Shown piece by piece: positions 11,256 through 24,006 of a stretch of DNA of 64,000 nt (position 1 is its first letter; every line of letters begins with the position of its first letter). The position numbers and the translations under genes were made by a program. The stretch comes from Chrysaora quinquecirrha. Taxonomy: Eukaryota; Cnidaria; Scyphozoa; Semaeostomeae; Pelagiidae. The stretch lies in NCBI GenBank assembly GCA_014526335.1, contig JACTAT010000315.1:310001-374000 (forward strand), read 5' to 3'. The notes beneath the pieces were generated by a model. It worked only from the letters and a program-made list of their open reading frames with translations, was not told where the DNA came from and searched no databases.

Positions 11256-11806
11256 TAAGGAGTTTGCAACAGAGCTAAAAGTCCGTCTTGCAGAAGTCTA
11301 CAAGCATGTTGGATCTCAACTCAATCTTACTCGCCAACAAATGCAAAAGCAATACAATAAAAAAATTTGTTTTCATGAATATCAGCCAGGGGATAAGGTT
11401 TGGTTGCGTACTAAGTACTTCAAGACAGGACAAAACAAAAAGTTATCCCCGCGCAGAAATGGACCATGGACTGTTATCAAGTGCCTTCCAAACCAAACAA
11501 TTTAAATTTTGAGATCCGGAACGATTCTACAAAACGGTGTAAGATAGTCCACCACAACAGAATGACTCCTGTTCGATCAAACGACACCGTTTCACCAGAT
11601 AACGAAACCAGAGCAAAAGCACCTGGTAGATTAGATGACATCGAGAAGGGAAATCAATCAACTCTAGGCGGATGGAGCAGTTTTGAAGACTCTTCGCAAG
11701 AAGATTCGGATAAGGAGAATAATCAACCAGCAGAGAGACGTTACCCTCTTAGAGACAGAAGACCAAGAGCAATCGAGGGAGCTGTGCCCTCGGACCTTGT
11801 ACGATG
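11256..11806 (+). pseudogene. Ty3/gypsy integrase C-terminus (3' end of pol)
   Basis: From the junction the frame reads EFATELKVRLAEVYKHV, then QMQKQYNKK, YQPGDKVWLRTKYFK, NKKLSPRRNGPWTV and KIVHHNRMTP. This is the typical gypsy integrase tail after the catalytic core, with the GDKVWL and GPW motifs. A frame change near 11505 (KCLPNQT to NFEIRNDS) breaks it. The acidic and basic tail runs to the stop at 11805-11807. It is the last part of a gypsy pol; the upstream protease, RT and integrase core are missing, replaced by LINE sequence. Confidence 0.85.
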
Positions 11807-11840
11807 ATGAAATCTTTAAACTTATAAAGGAGGGGAGAAA

Positions 11841-11996
11841 TGAAGGACAGTATATACTCCCTGTATACATACAATAGACTAGTAGCTTTTGTTTTGTTAA
11901 TACATATTCCTGCTGTATGCTTATCATTTATTCGTTCGTAGAAAACTAAATAAGTAACCAAACAAGAAATCTCTCTGAGTATACTCTTCAGGTAAC
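11841..11996 (+). mobile_element. Probable 3' LTR of the gypsy relic
   Basis: A purine-rich tract (AAAGGAGGGGAGAAA, 11826-11840) lies immediately before TGAAGGACAGTATA, as expected for a polypurine tract followed by the TG start of an LTR. A partly complementary GAGTATACTCTTCA ends near 11990 and TAACA at 11993-11997. No 5' LTR copy is present, so the right boundary is a guess. Confidence 0.5.
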
Positions 11997-12360
11997 ACCA
12001 TAAGGAACGTGTTCTATCGTTATATCATATTGATAACTGCCAAAGCATGTCCACAAGGTAATCCTTCGTGACTGAACTTAGTGATCCAACGAAAATGGTT
12101 ATTTCAATGGAAAAGTCGAAGTACGTAACAATTTAGAACTGGCCTTCTACAATCTAGAAAGAAATACAATTAAACATAAAAAGTTTGAATTGCTTACGAA
12201 AAAGATTTAATTGTTGCTTTTATTTGCATTTTTCTTCTGATTTAGACGAATTTTCTGAAAAAACAGTCTCTAAGGTTCTCGATTTGCATATGGCGTTTAT
12301 TGTTTGTGTCCTTTTGATCTCTGAGATGTGACTTCAAATAAAATCCATGAATAAACCAAA

Positions 12361-12560
12361 CTACTCGGTGTCGTCATCGCTTTCAATGATTTTTCTTGCA
12401 CTTTTTCTCTTTTTATGAAGTTCTTCATCAAAGTTTTTTCGTTTTTCACCTCCAGGACTTTCTTCATCACTGCTTACATCTACTTTAGCTTTTGAAAGTT
12501 TTCCATCAGAATCACTTTCGTCGTCACTGTATACATCCTTGAAATCTCGCGATCTTCCAG
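12361..12560 (-). CDS. LEO1: LEO1 last exon
   Basis: Begins after TTTCAG and reads [20 protein letters not shown], then [17 protein letters not shown], ending SDDDTE and TAG. It is the acidic/basic C-terminal tail of LEO1. It joins the previous exon by completing a split Ala codon. Confidence 0.93.
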
Positions 12561-15500
12561 CTGAAATGGAATATTTCAATAAAATAACCTTAAATAAACT
12601 ATCAATTTACTAAACTACGACTAAATTATATCAGTAAAAAAGATTTTGAATCTTATCAAGCACCTTTCATGTCTTTTTTGTATCTATTTTTAATAGCAGC
12701 GAGACTATCTTCTAATTCTTGCTCGTCGTCTTCATATATTTCAGACTCCAAGTAATTTGCTGTCAATCCTTTAGAATGGCTTTTTTCCCGCAAACGTCGC
12801 TGCTGGCTTTCACGGCGTAGCTGAGCTCTTATTCGCTCTTCCTCTTTCTAAAAGGGAGATAACAAATATCGATATGTGACATAGGTTTATTAATATTTAA
12901 GCTTAGTTTCAATGTTTTAGATTAGAATTTACTTGCGGCGAATAACAAATTTGCCATTTGTGGCGCACATAGAGTAATTGAAGGCGCCGTTTTCAAATTC
13001 GGTACAAATTTTCAATATTGGCGTCGTTATGGCGCGATCATAACGAACGTGATGTGAATTTCAGGTTGTCATACAATAAGAAACCTGTTTGGTTCAGGGT
13101 TCCATCGACTATACAATAGACTGTTACTCGTCTCCAACTCACTTATAGTGGCAATGACCATTCTCTTTTCTTTTCAGAATTGGAAAGCCCAACAAGGATC
13201 ATCAGATATATCAGAAATATTTCTTGAAAGGCTATAAATTCGGGTGAAGCTTAAGGGTAAGGAAATCTTTTTTTGGCTCCATGCCTGTATCTTTCGCCCT
13301 GCATAAAAATTTGGCTTCTTGTGCAGTTTATCGACATAACGCTCCCGTGAAAAGCAGTCCCAAGAAGTTCTTTAAACTTGTCGTTCAAGCAGATTTACCA
13401 TCTACTAAACTTCTCTTCCCCACATGAAAATTTTGGAGATATTCAATTAAAAATTTTGCTAGAATCTTGCACGTGAAGAGCTCTATATCAATGGCTGAAA
13501 TTTAACATCCTAACTGGTTTCACCAATAGGTAAAAATTTTCTACAATCCCTAAAAAATGCGTTACTTCGTGCCTTTTTCATGGAAAATTCAAAACTCATT
13601 GATGGAAAAATAGGTTCAAGAGTTGGGCGTTGAAATCCACAAAGTGTCTCGCTCATAAGTATTTACGGGATATATAGATGAGATACGCTTATGAGTCCAC
13701 CCACACTTAAGAAAATAGATCGAAAGATATATGGCTGCCATAAATAATAGATGCATATAGTCGAAGGCGTTTTTTTATTTCGAGAAGCTAAATAATGGAC
13801 TTGACTACCAGCTGAACTATTTTGGAGTATTAAATGTATTTAACTGTTGGATCTAGACAGAGAGGCCCCTGAGACCAACAGTGCGTGCCAAAAGTCCTTG
13901 GAACCCCTCTGTGATTTCATAAAAGTAGAGAGTGTTTCAAAAAAAGGAACCAGGTAAAGAAATCTTCGTACTGAAGCCAAAATTTAATTTTTGAGCGTGA
14001 ATCTTGGTACGCATATTTTTTAATGAATGAGAATTATGCTGACATTAATTTATAATGGTTACTTCACGCTAATAAAAACAGTTTTTTAGCGGGTTCCTTT
14101 TTTTGGAACACCCTGTATGACTCTTCTTTCTTTTCTTGATGGAAAATACAGAAAATCAGCCCCCTCCCCCAAGAAACAATGTTGTTCGATTCGTGTACAG
14201 TCTGAGCTTCCATAAGATGCATTGCGGGTTGCCGTGGGGCAGTCCAAACCGCAGGAAATGAACATTGTTTGAGGCGGGAGGGGTTTCTAATGCAACCACT
14301 GGAGTGAAAATAGTCCAAGTGTGACAAGACTTTTGGCTTTGAAGCTTATAATTGAATCCCCAATCAATAAATTAAAATTAAGAGAGTATTGAACAACCTT
14401 CGTCATTTCTTGTCTTGCAGCCTCAGGATCTTTTTCCGTTACCGGTATCAGTCTGATCTTTTGTGATTTTGATACTCTATCAGCTATTGACATAGTCATT
14501 TTCAAGTGAGTTTGACTTTTCGTCGAATGAGGACGAAATGTCAATTTTTCCTTAAAAACAGACTTCGCCTGTAAACCAGTTCCCTGGAAGCAATGGAAAT
14601 AGTATTAGTACAAGAAACAGCGAACGATGTCAACATTTTTCTGAATATTTGAAGAATTAACCATGTACAGAAAATGCCGCAAAATATAAAGTTGCAAATA
14701 ATAATAGAGTGGTTTGAGCGGCTAAAGAAGATAAGACAAAGATCAACATAATGAATCGCCCCTAAGCTTTGTTTTTAAGCTGGGACAATAAAAAAAGTAT
14801 AAACATCAATCAACTAACACAGGATTATTAACAAAATGCGGAAACAAATGCAACAATCAAAAATAAGATGCCGGAAGGGTATTAGGCTAAGCACACCAAT
14901 CAGCTTCTAAATATAGCTGTATTTACCGATCGAAAATAAACTCTTTCCCTCTGTAGAAAAACCGAACTTCTTGTCCCTGAACAGTCATGGTTATCAATTA
15001 AATATTCTTCTAGCAGAGAATCATATTTCATGTTTGATTTGAGAAGGCGAGGCGGCTGTTTTGACAGAGAGCTTTTTAACAAATACTGGATGGAACGTGT
15101 TAATTTATCTCATCTCCTTATCATCAAGAAATATGATGTATGAACCTGGCATGACACCGGCACATTTTCAGGTACACAATCCTTATAGGATGGAAGAAAT
15201 GTCCGATTGTCTAGCAGCGAGGCCATTAGTTATGAGTTTTCAAGTTTATTTCATATTTCCAGGATCGATTGCACCCTACTTTATCCGAGCCAATTTTTAC
15301 CCCAACAGGGCAATTCTACAGAGCAGACTTGTAATTATGCGCAAATTGGTGACTCTCTACGAAAACATCCTGAAATAATGTTCTTAGGCCAACTAGTTCT
15401 TTCTACCACCGAATCGGGCGGCACATACGAACAGGATCCACAAAACTGGAGCGCAAAATACAAATTGGGTCTATATTTCATTTTTTCAGTGTGTCCTGAT

Positions 15501-18500
15501 CCGATCTTGGAAATTCCAAGTTTACATTCTTAAGCATTCTCCATGGTCAATTAAACAATAAGAGGCCTAAACTCAGTCAAGAAACAGAAAGGGCCAATGC
15601 ATAATAGATTTGGGTCGGTACCCTATCTTTTTTTAGCCAAACCTGTGATTTCTGAGATTTTGAAAAGCATTTTGTGAAATATGGTTTTGTAGCAATGCTT
15701 GCAATGTTTGCCTTGGTTTCCAATGGCTCTGCTCATCTCACCTACTGTTTCAAAATTCTTGTTGTGAAGAAATATTTAATTTTACTTCTACCCTGATTTA
15801 ACCCTCCAATATTTCGACAAATTTCCAGTCCGAATACAATCAAAACGCCTCGCAAAATTTCCCTCAACAAGAACATTTTTTAATACAAAATCGAATATAA
15901 ACTGAATTCAACGAACTTGTTGCACGAACAGATGATTTTGCAATCCTTCAATTGGCATTTTGAAAATATCAAATATCTCGTTTCCCATGTGTAAGGATAA
16001 ACTACCATCAGACCACCTTACAATGCGCGCATTACTTTCTTTTATATCGTTTTCTTCTTCATCTTTAGCATACCTCCATCTGATGGTGTTTTCAACCTGA
16101 AATGAAAATCACTGAGTAATATTTGAATTTGTACATCTTTCAATCATGCTATTGGCGACATCGTTTAACGTTTAGAATCTTTTTTGGTCTGAGCTAACAA
16201 GCCTAGATTTCTACAGCTCCGGAAGGAAGACCTTCGCAAGACAAAAATTAATGCGCTCATGAAGCTTACAGGAAGCTCTTTGAAGCGAAAATAGCAGGGA
16301 AAAGAAAAGAGGAGATGGTCAAAGATGTTTTGATACAGAAAACAAACTCTAAGTGGACCAAGATAAAGGGAAGCCGTTGTTATGGCTGAAGAAAGAAAGA
16401 GAGAAAATAATTTAGCATGCTATATATAACGCCAATAGGTAATTAGAAAAATAAGCTATGACATAAAATTAGGCATTGTATTATTCTCATAAGCTAAGTA
16501 ACGAAAGAGCAAATACAGGATACAAAATAATTTTCACGTTATCTTTGATAAAGTCTTGAGTTTCAGGACCAAATGAGCCTCATGCAGGTAAATAAAGCAG
16601 GAATCTAAGGCCCAAGTCACACGATACCAGATTGATTTTATATTGGATTACTGTGGATACCAGATAGCCGTTCTGTTCACACGGGTCCATTTGAATCCAA
16701 TATGCTTCGTAAAATATGTTGCGGAGTAAAATCACTCCGCTCTGAAGATGGTACGTACCGGTCGAGTCGCTTTTGTGCTCGTGTCAACATACGAAGCATG
16801 CTGCAGCACTTAAGTTTTGAACAGACAGCGACTGCTCAATACAAAAGAAATATTTAACGCGTCTGGTGGCTATACAGTGGCATCTAAAACAGTAGGTTTT
16901 GCGACGTGATGGGGATTAAAACAGTTTGAATAGAGCTCAAAATTGAATCCGATACCAGAATTTTCACACCGGACTGAGTCTGGAATCCGATACGAAGTGA
17001 ATCCGGTATCGTGTGAACAGGGCCTAAAGAAAACCCTCAGGAAAAATAATACGAGATCTGATTCATTTGGAACCGTTCCCAATTTCAAGAGGTGTTTACA
17101 CGGGAAATGATCCATGGTTGTCTGTATAAAGCTACATGCTACGGGATCCAAAACGTATCTGAGATATTTTTTTTTGTTAACACACACCAATGTTGTTACC
17201 AATATGAACAATTGGAAAACAGAGCAGCGTGTTGCAACAAACACCATGTTGAGCGAGAAAGAACAGTAATATTGTTTTGGACAAACAGCGAAGAAAACAA
17301 AGCTAAGTTCAGTCTACCATGTTGATATGTTCTCAAATGGAAATTTTATAAACAGCCGTTTCCTGTCCTTTCCGGGTTGAATAGGATCGAGCCCGTTTAA
17401 ACAAGATCTTTTCGGGATTTGATCCCCGTGTAACTCGTATCTAAATCATCAGTGACCATTTTTTTTCAGAGAGTTAATGAGATATACCAATTTCTGTTAA
17501 CAAAATATTAAAGTGACACCTTAAGTTTGAGTCTTGATCGTCCTTCCTCATCTTGTATGTCGTCTTCGTCGACTTCATCTTCGAAAAATGCCGAATCAAA
17601 TGGTTTCGTCTCAATGCTAAGAAAATTGGGTAGCTTTACAAAATAGATTTCATCTCCTATAGACTCGTCCACATTAGGCAACTCGATCTCTATTGCGACA
17701 CCTTCCGTCTGTTCTTTTTCTGCTATATCTTGCTCGAAGTCAGCTTGGTCGTCAACTGCATCTTTCTTTTAAAGAAAACAAAAATAAGAGTTATGACATA
17801 TAGTTTCTCGAGATTTCCATTGAATAAAGAGAAGACGTAAAAACAGTAGATTAGTAACAAATTCTATTTTACACGTGGTAAACGGAAAGGCTTTAGCAGA
17901 AACGACGGAATGAAATGATACATCTGGACATTGAACTCAAATTCAGAGCTGCTGCCCAACCTGCAATAGCATGTGTGCCTGAGACTTCGGCCTGCACAGC
18001 CACATGCTGTATACAGATGAAATACAAAACATCGTCTTCCTCGGATTCCGAGAGACAACCATGATGATGATGATGAGTTTAAAATCGTCGCGTTTTGACT
18101 GTTTTACATGTCTTGTGTAAAGTATTTGAAAAAATAGCTAAAAATCATGCCCATCAGCTCTGTAGCTTTTTTTAATACAAGTTAATCTAATTTCTTTACA
18201 TTGCTTGCTGACAGATTTCAACTCAAGGATGAGTAGCTATAAAGTTGAAAAATGGGAGAATCCTGTGAAAAATCTTGACGAAACAAACTGGAAGGGAGCA
18301 TTTGGACATTTTCTCGATACACATTTTATGACACCACCATAAGAGAATAAAATTTTTATGTTGAACATAGACGCACTTCGATCTGTTCTTCCTGCATTTC
18401 CATTTTACCTACAAGCAGAAGTTTCAAAGTAAATGTTGGTTCGAAAAAAAAGAGCTTGCACACTACGAGAAAAATTATCTAACAAAACTTTTAATAATAT

Positions 18501-21500
18501 ATAGCTATGCAAGGGAGGCCCATGACGGAAATGCAAGTAAATAAACAAAAGTCTCTGCAAGTGGAGATTGCATATCTTCTTTGCAAGGAAAGTGGAGATC
18601 GCATTACTTCTTTGCAAGGAAAGCTTACAGCAAGCAACAAGCGCAATAAAAGACAGAAGGAAAAGTAATTTAAAAGGAGAACTGAAACGTCAGAACTATT
18701 TTTTGATAGATGAAGGTAGAACTTATGAGAAATAAAATTCTTTTTTAATTTTTCAAATATTTCAATTAGTCTTTGAGTTATGAGCAATCAAAGTTTGTCC
18801 GGAGAAATCTGCCGAGTGCCTTCGGAAGGCTTCCGAAAAAGCTTTGAGCTCGTGACGTCACAAATACCTTGTTTGTTTATTTCATTTCATCATTTGCTGA
18901 TCGGAGTGTCTGGCACGTTTATCTATACCAAGTTGTTTTTTTGATTCCGTAAAGTATTAAAAAAGAAAGAGAATTGATAAAATGTCATCTTCAGATTCGG
19001 AAGCAGAGTTCTCCTATCCAGATTTGCAGGAACAGGCCGCTATTCAACCATATATGTTTGAGCCAGCGCCGCAAAGTTCTGAAGACGATAGGCCCAATTT
19101 GAAGGATGAGTCGAGCGAGGAAGATGACGGAGATATCAATATCGATAGATTACAATCTCCTTTGTAAGCGGCTCTGCAAGCTGATCGATCTCAGGTTCAC
19201 TGTCAAGGGGCGTAGACCAAACGCAATTTTCTAATTGTAATGTAGTTGAAATGGCTGAACAATTTTAAACTTAGAATGGCGATGTTGAGTGCTGTGGATG
19301 AATTTCCGAAAATTTAAATAATTTGAGAAAAAAACTGCCTTAAAATCTCTGACATAAAAACCGGAAACTAGTATATTGCGTCACCCGTAGAGGAGCTACC
19401 CACCACACGCCCTGGCCGTTTTGGCAATTTTGAGAGAAGTGACTTGTCTTTCCCATAGTCTGTCTTTCTAATCTAGGAATAATCTGTTGCCATAACTTTA
19501 AGATAGTTTAAAGAAAATACGGGTGTGTATATTATAGAGTCTTCTGAATAGTCTTCCAGATGTTCAAATTTTCGTTATTCGAATTAAAAACTAATTCATG
19601 CATAAAAACAAAGTTACACTTGCTTCACGACATGCTCGTTTCGGAAATGCACAAGCGTGTATTTCTTCTTCGGACTTTGCCTTGGCTACAAGCGCGTCTT
19701 CGATTTGCTGGCCAAAAAAGTCGTATTTCCTTTCACCTGCCCTTTCATTTTTGGTGACCAGAAATCGAATTCAGTTCGAACTGCATCTGCTTTTAATTTA
19801 AATTTAAAACGAACTCCAGTTATCTCCATCAGTTCAGGATTTCTTTGCAAACAATCCAACTTAAAATGAGTTCGGCAAAGTCTAGAACTGGTGTTTGGTT
19901 TCAAATTTGATCGCTTCATGTTTCTCACCCATTGCCGCCGCAATGCAGGATCGTTAGGAAAAGTAAAAAGAGATTTCCCTTTTCCAGTGCAATTATATGC
20001 TGAGCAACCAACCATTTTGTGTATTTCACACAAGAAACACGAACTAAACTAATAAGCTTGTCTTTTCGCTTGCTTTTATTACGAACGTTCGTATAGGTTA
20101 CTCAGCTGTGGAATTCAGACATGGTACTTGTGACGTCAGAAGCTCAAATCACGAAAGGCGCCGACTGTCTGCGATAATTCTCGGGCGTGTTTAACGCCAG
20201 TTCCTGTTTGCAAAAACAGGAATTGCGTCAAAATGACAAATTATTTTGCAACGAAACCTTCATGAATGAATTCAGCGCACTTTTTCTGCATTATATTTTG
20301 TCAGTTAACCAGGCTTTTTAACCTAAGCATTACATACATATGTCTATATGGAAACAAGCCTTATTACCCTATGGTCAGGGCAGAACTCTGTTATGCAATC
20401 TGATTGGCTAAAAACGTTCGAATGCGACGTAATCATAGGGCATTAGTATTCGGTAATGCCTTCTCATTATGTCAAACGTTCGGAACTTTCAGATATAGAA
20501 AGCAGCACACCAAACGTTTTACGTTGTGAGTTTTGTAATCGTTAGGGGTCATGACCATGCCCTGTCCATAGGGTAATAAACTATACAATAACTGTTTCCT
20601 TCGTGCAATACACGCAAGCTCAGTTTTGCACTGCCAGCTTGGTTGAAGATTTGGGCAAACATACACTAAGGGGACCAAAGTATGGAAACGAATGACTTAA
20701 ATGGCGCAAACCGTGGCATAGGACTGCAACAAGAAAATTGACATAACATGATACAACGGCTCAGCGGCCTCTGTGCACCTTACTTTGACACGAAATCAAA
20801 CAAACAATCAACACGAAACTGCACTCAAATTTTAAGAATTATTGACGGTCTTTTTATATTTTGAATTCACGAAGTCATTTTGCTATAGCTTTTAAGGAAC
20901 CCTTGAGTACAGACATAATGAGCACAGAGAACATCATTATTTTAACCAATGTTCTCAATCTGCAGCAGATTAGATGCATTCTTTGAAATCCAGTACCAAG
21001 CAACTGCTACAGATGAACAGATGGAAACAATTCTTCCTGGACTTCTAATAACAGCATTTGCTGACTCTCTCCTCAAAATTGAAGATATACTTTCAAATTC
21101 TTGCTAACTTAAATTTATGAACAAGACAGCAAGAAACATACTAAAACTTTTTAAACGTTAAATACTTTGCTTACAGCAAATGCTTACAATTGATTGTAAG
21201 TAAAATTGCGGTGACGCGAAAGCAGAACGTTTTAATATGTTTCTTATCGTCCAATGTTTTAATAGTTCATATTCTTTCTACATTTTGAAAAATTTCAGTT
21301 TTATGGAAGTGGCTTTAAACATGCACAAACATGGAAAGTGGTTGTATACAGGAACTTTGGTGAAGAGGTAAAGTTTTATTGTCTGGATGTTTTTTTAATT
21401 ACCTGTCTTTTTGGAACTATTCAGCGCGACATGTCAGGAAAAAGACAAATAAGGGATGTTTGCTTCAATATGTATGAAGTAGAGTTCCGATAACATATTG

Positions 21501-23884
21501 ATCTACTAAAGGGGGTGGCAAGACAGGTAACTAAGAATCCAAAAACTGCATTACTTAAAAGAACTCTTTGTTAACTCTATATATACGCTAATACAATGTC
21601 TAATGTAACACTTGATCGACTTGCATTTTTAGATAACATACCTCTTTTCCCTCAATGTCTTCAATAGCTCTTCAATAGCTCTTCAATAGCTCAAGGAGTA
21701 ATTCGGCTATCTAAAAGTTCAAAGTGAATAAAAGGGAGTGGAACAAAGATGATAAGGATATACTGACTGTCAACACTACGCTAGTCTTGTATATAATAAT
21801 ATTGATGTTTTTAGAATGCAGAAATATTGTTTTTACACTTCAAGCCTATCCACTTAGTTTTTTTAAACAACGAATATATGCTGAACTAACTACGTTTTTA
21901 CAGTAAGTCTTTATTTAGCAAGCAATAATTTTTCAAAGAATTGAATAATTTCTATAAACTTCTGAAATTTCTTTTTACCTTTGAGTCACTTGAATATCAC
22001 TTGAATTTGATAGAGGCAAGTATTTTGTCAAGGGGCGTTTCTGCATTTCGAAAGGCAATCTTTACTGAAGGACGGCCAAATGTTTTTTTTCTCAGCAGGC
22101 CAATATTGCTGAAATGCTTTAAAAAAGTCTTGGAGACCAACTATTTTAGCTGTCTATAAAATAACAGCTTTGCTGCGCAATGCGCCTCGTTCAGCATGGA
22201 GAACATTGCAGCATGCCTTTCTGGAAGGTGCTATTTTTTTATATAGATAATATATCATTAATAATAGTACCAATCGATAGATCTTCTAATACGCTTTCCA
22301 ATGGTATAAAGATTTCTAGAATTTGTTGATGTCTTGATGTCCTGATAACGTCATAAAATTTGCACGACCTTTTCGACTGGTGATAAAAATGCCAAAATCA
22401 TTTATTATCAGGCTGTGATCATGTAAAACATGAGGATTTCGTAAAAAACTGGCGTGCATGTGCAAACAATCGCAAAATTTATGCTGAGATCATCATACAT
22501 CTACTGTGTCGTCATCCAACTACAAACATTTATATCTATGTTATGGTTCATATCTTCATTGAAGAGAAATACTAAATGTTTAGAATCAAACTTCACAATC
22601 TTCATAGCTACAATCACTTTCACTGGAAGAATCGCCAAAGAATATATACTGAAGATCACTTGGTATGTCATCTATATCATTATTGCTACTCGATTGAAGA
22701 ATTTTACCATCATTCATCTGCTTTACTCCTTTGCTTTGGTTCTCCTACTTTTGTTAACAAAGGATGTAGCTGATTTCCTAAATAATCAAAGCTGAAATTA
22801 GAGGTTTTATACACCATAAAATGTTAAACCAGGACACTTACTTCTAACTGCGATAGAGGTACAATGTTATCTCTAAGAGCTATTGCTTACTGTGTTTAAT
22901 GGATGCATGGATAGATGGATTTACATAATAATTTTCAGTGTCAAAAAGTATAAAGAATATACCTGTGAACGATATCGAAACGACGTAACCATCATTATCG
23001 AGTTTCCCTCCATACTTTGTAAATTCAATCTCCTAAATAGTGGGTTCCCTGCATCGCAACCAGTGGTAAACCTGGTAGTGCACCAAAAGAATAGCTTGTT
23101 TCAATAAATCTTGACCCAGAGGCAAAGACTGGGAAGATTTAGTTTGCATTGCTTTGTACACACGCACCCTTGTATTGATCAATGACTTATCTTTTCTACC
23201 ACTATATAAAACACTGTTAGCACAAATTTAAAGAAATCAAATAAAGCCTTCTCTTGCATATTAACAAGTTTCCAAATAGAATCCAATAGCGATGGTTTGA
23301 CTTATTTCTTTGCAATTTCTTCATTATCTTGATTTTACCGACGTCAAAAAATATGATGTCGCATCACAGCTAGATATAGCATGCAACCGAGGAGGCACTG
23401 CACATAATTCTGATCAAAATAGATTATAGATCTTTCTAATGTTAAAAAATTTGTTTTTGTCGATCTTCATGTACCATTCACAGGTGGTCTGAATGCAGAA
23501 CGCGTATACAAGCAAAATAAGGATATCTGTATCTTTAGAAACAACAACAACGTTTGCATCAATTCTTGAAGCATGTAGGATCAACCTAGTATCAGCCTCT
23601 TCGTGATTGCAGAAAAATATTCGTTTACAGCCATCTTTGGTTACTTTCCAAGTTTCACAATTCTGATTTGCGATTTCAAGTTTCGGTAAGACGTGTCTTC
23701 CACCACTATTTCTGATAAACTCAGCAGTAACATCGATAAGGTCATTCTTATTGTCTATGCTATTTAAAAACGACAGCTATTCGTTTCCCTGAACCATTAT
23801 TTGATTGCAGCTTCGGACATTTAATTTTTTCCTTTCCTCGACTTTTTTCGCTCTTGCGCCATTTTTTACACCGTCTCTCTTGTA

Positions 23885-23946
<62 letters not shown>

Positions 23947-23974
23947 GCATCATCATCATCATCATCACCATCAC

Positions 23975-24006
<32 letters not shown>

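Noticed and set aside
22454..22795. 113-residue hydrophobic ORF as a membrane protein gene
   Set aside because: AT-driven Ile/Leu/Tyr bias, overlapping ORFs in other frames, no recognisable family or splice logic.
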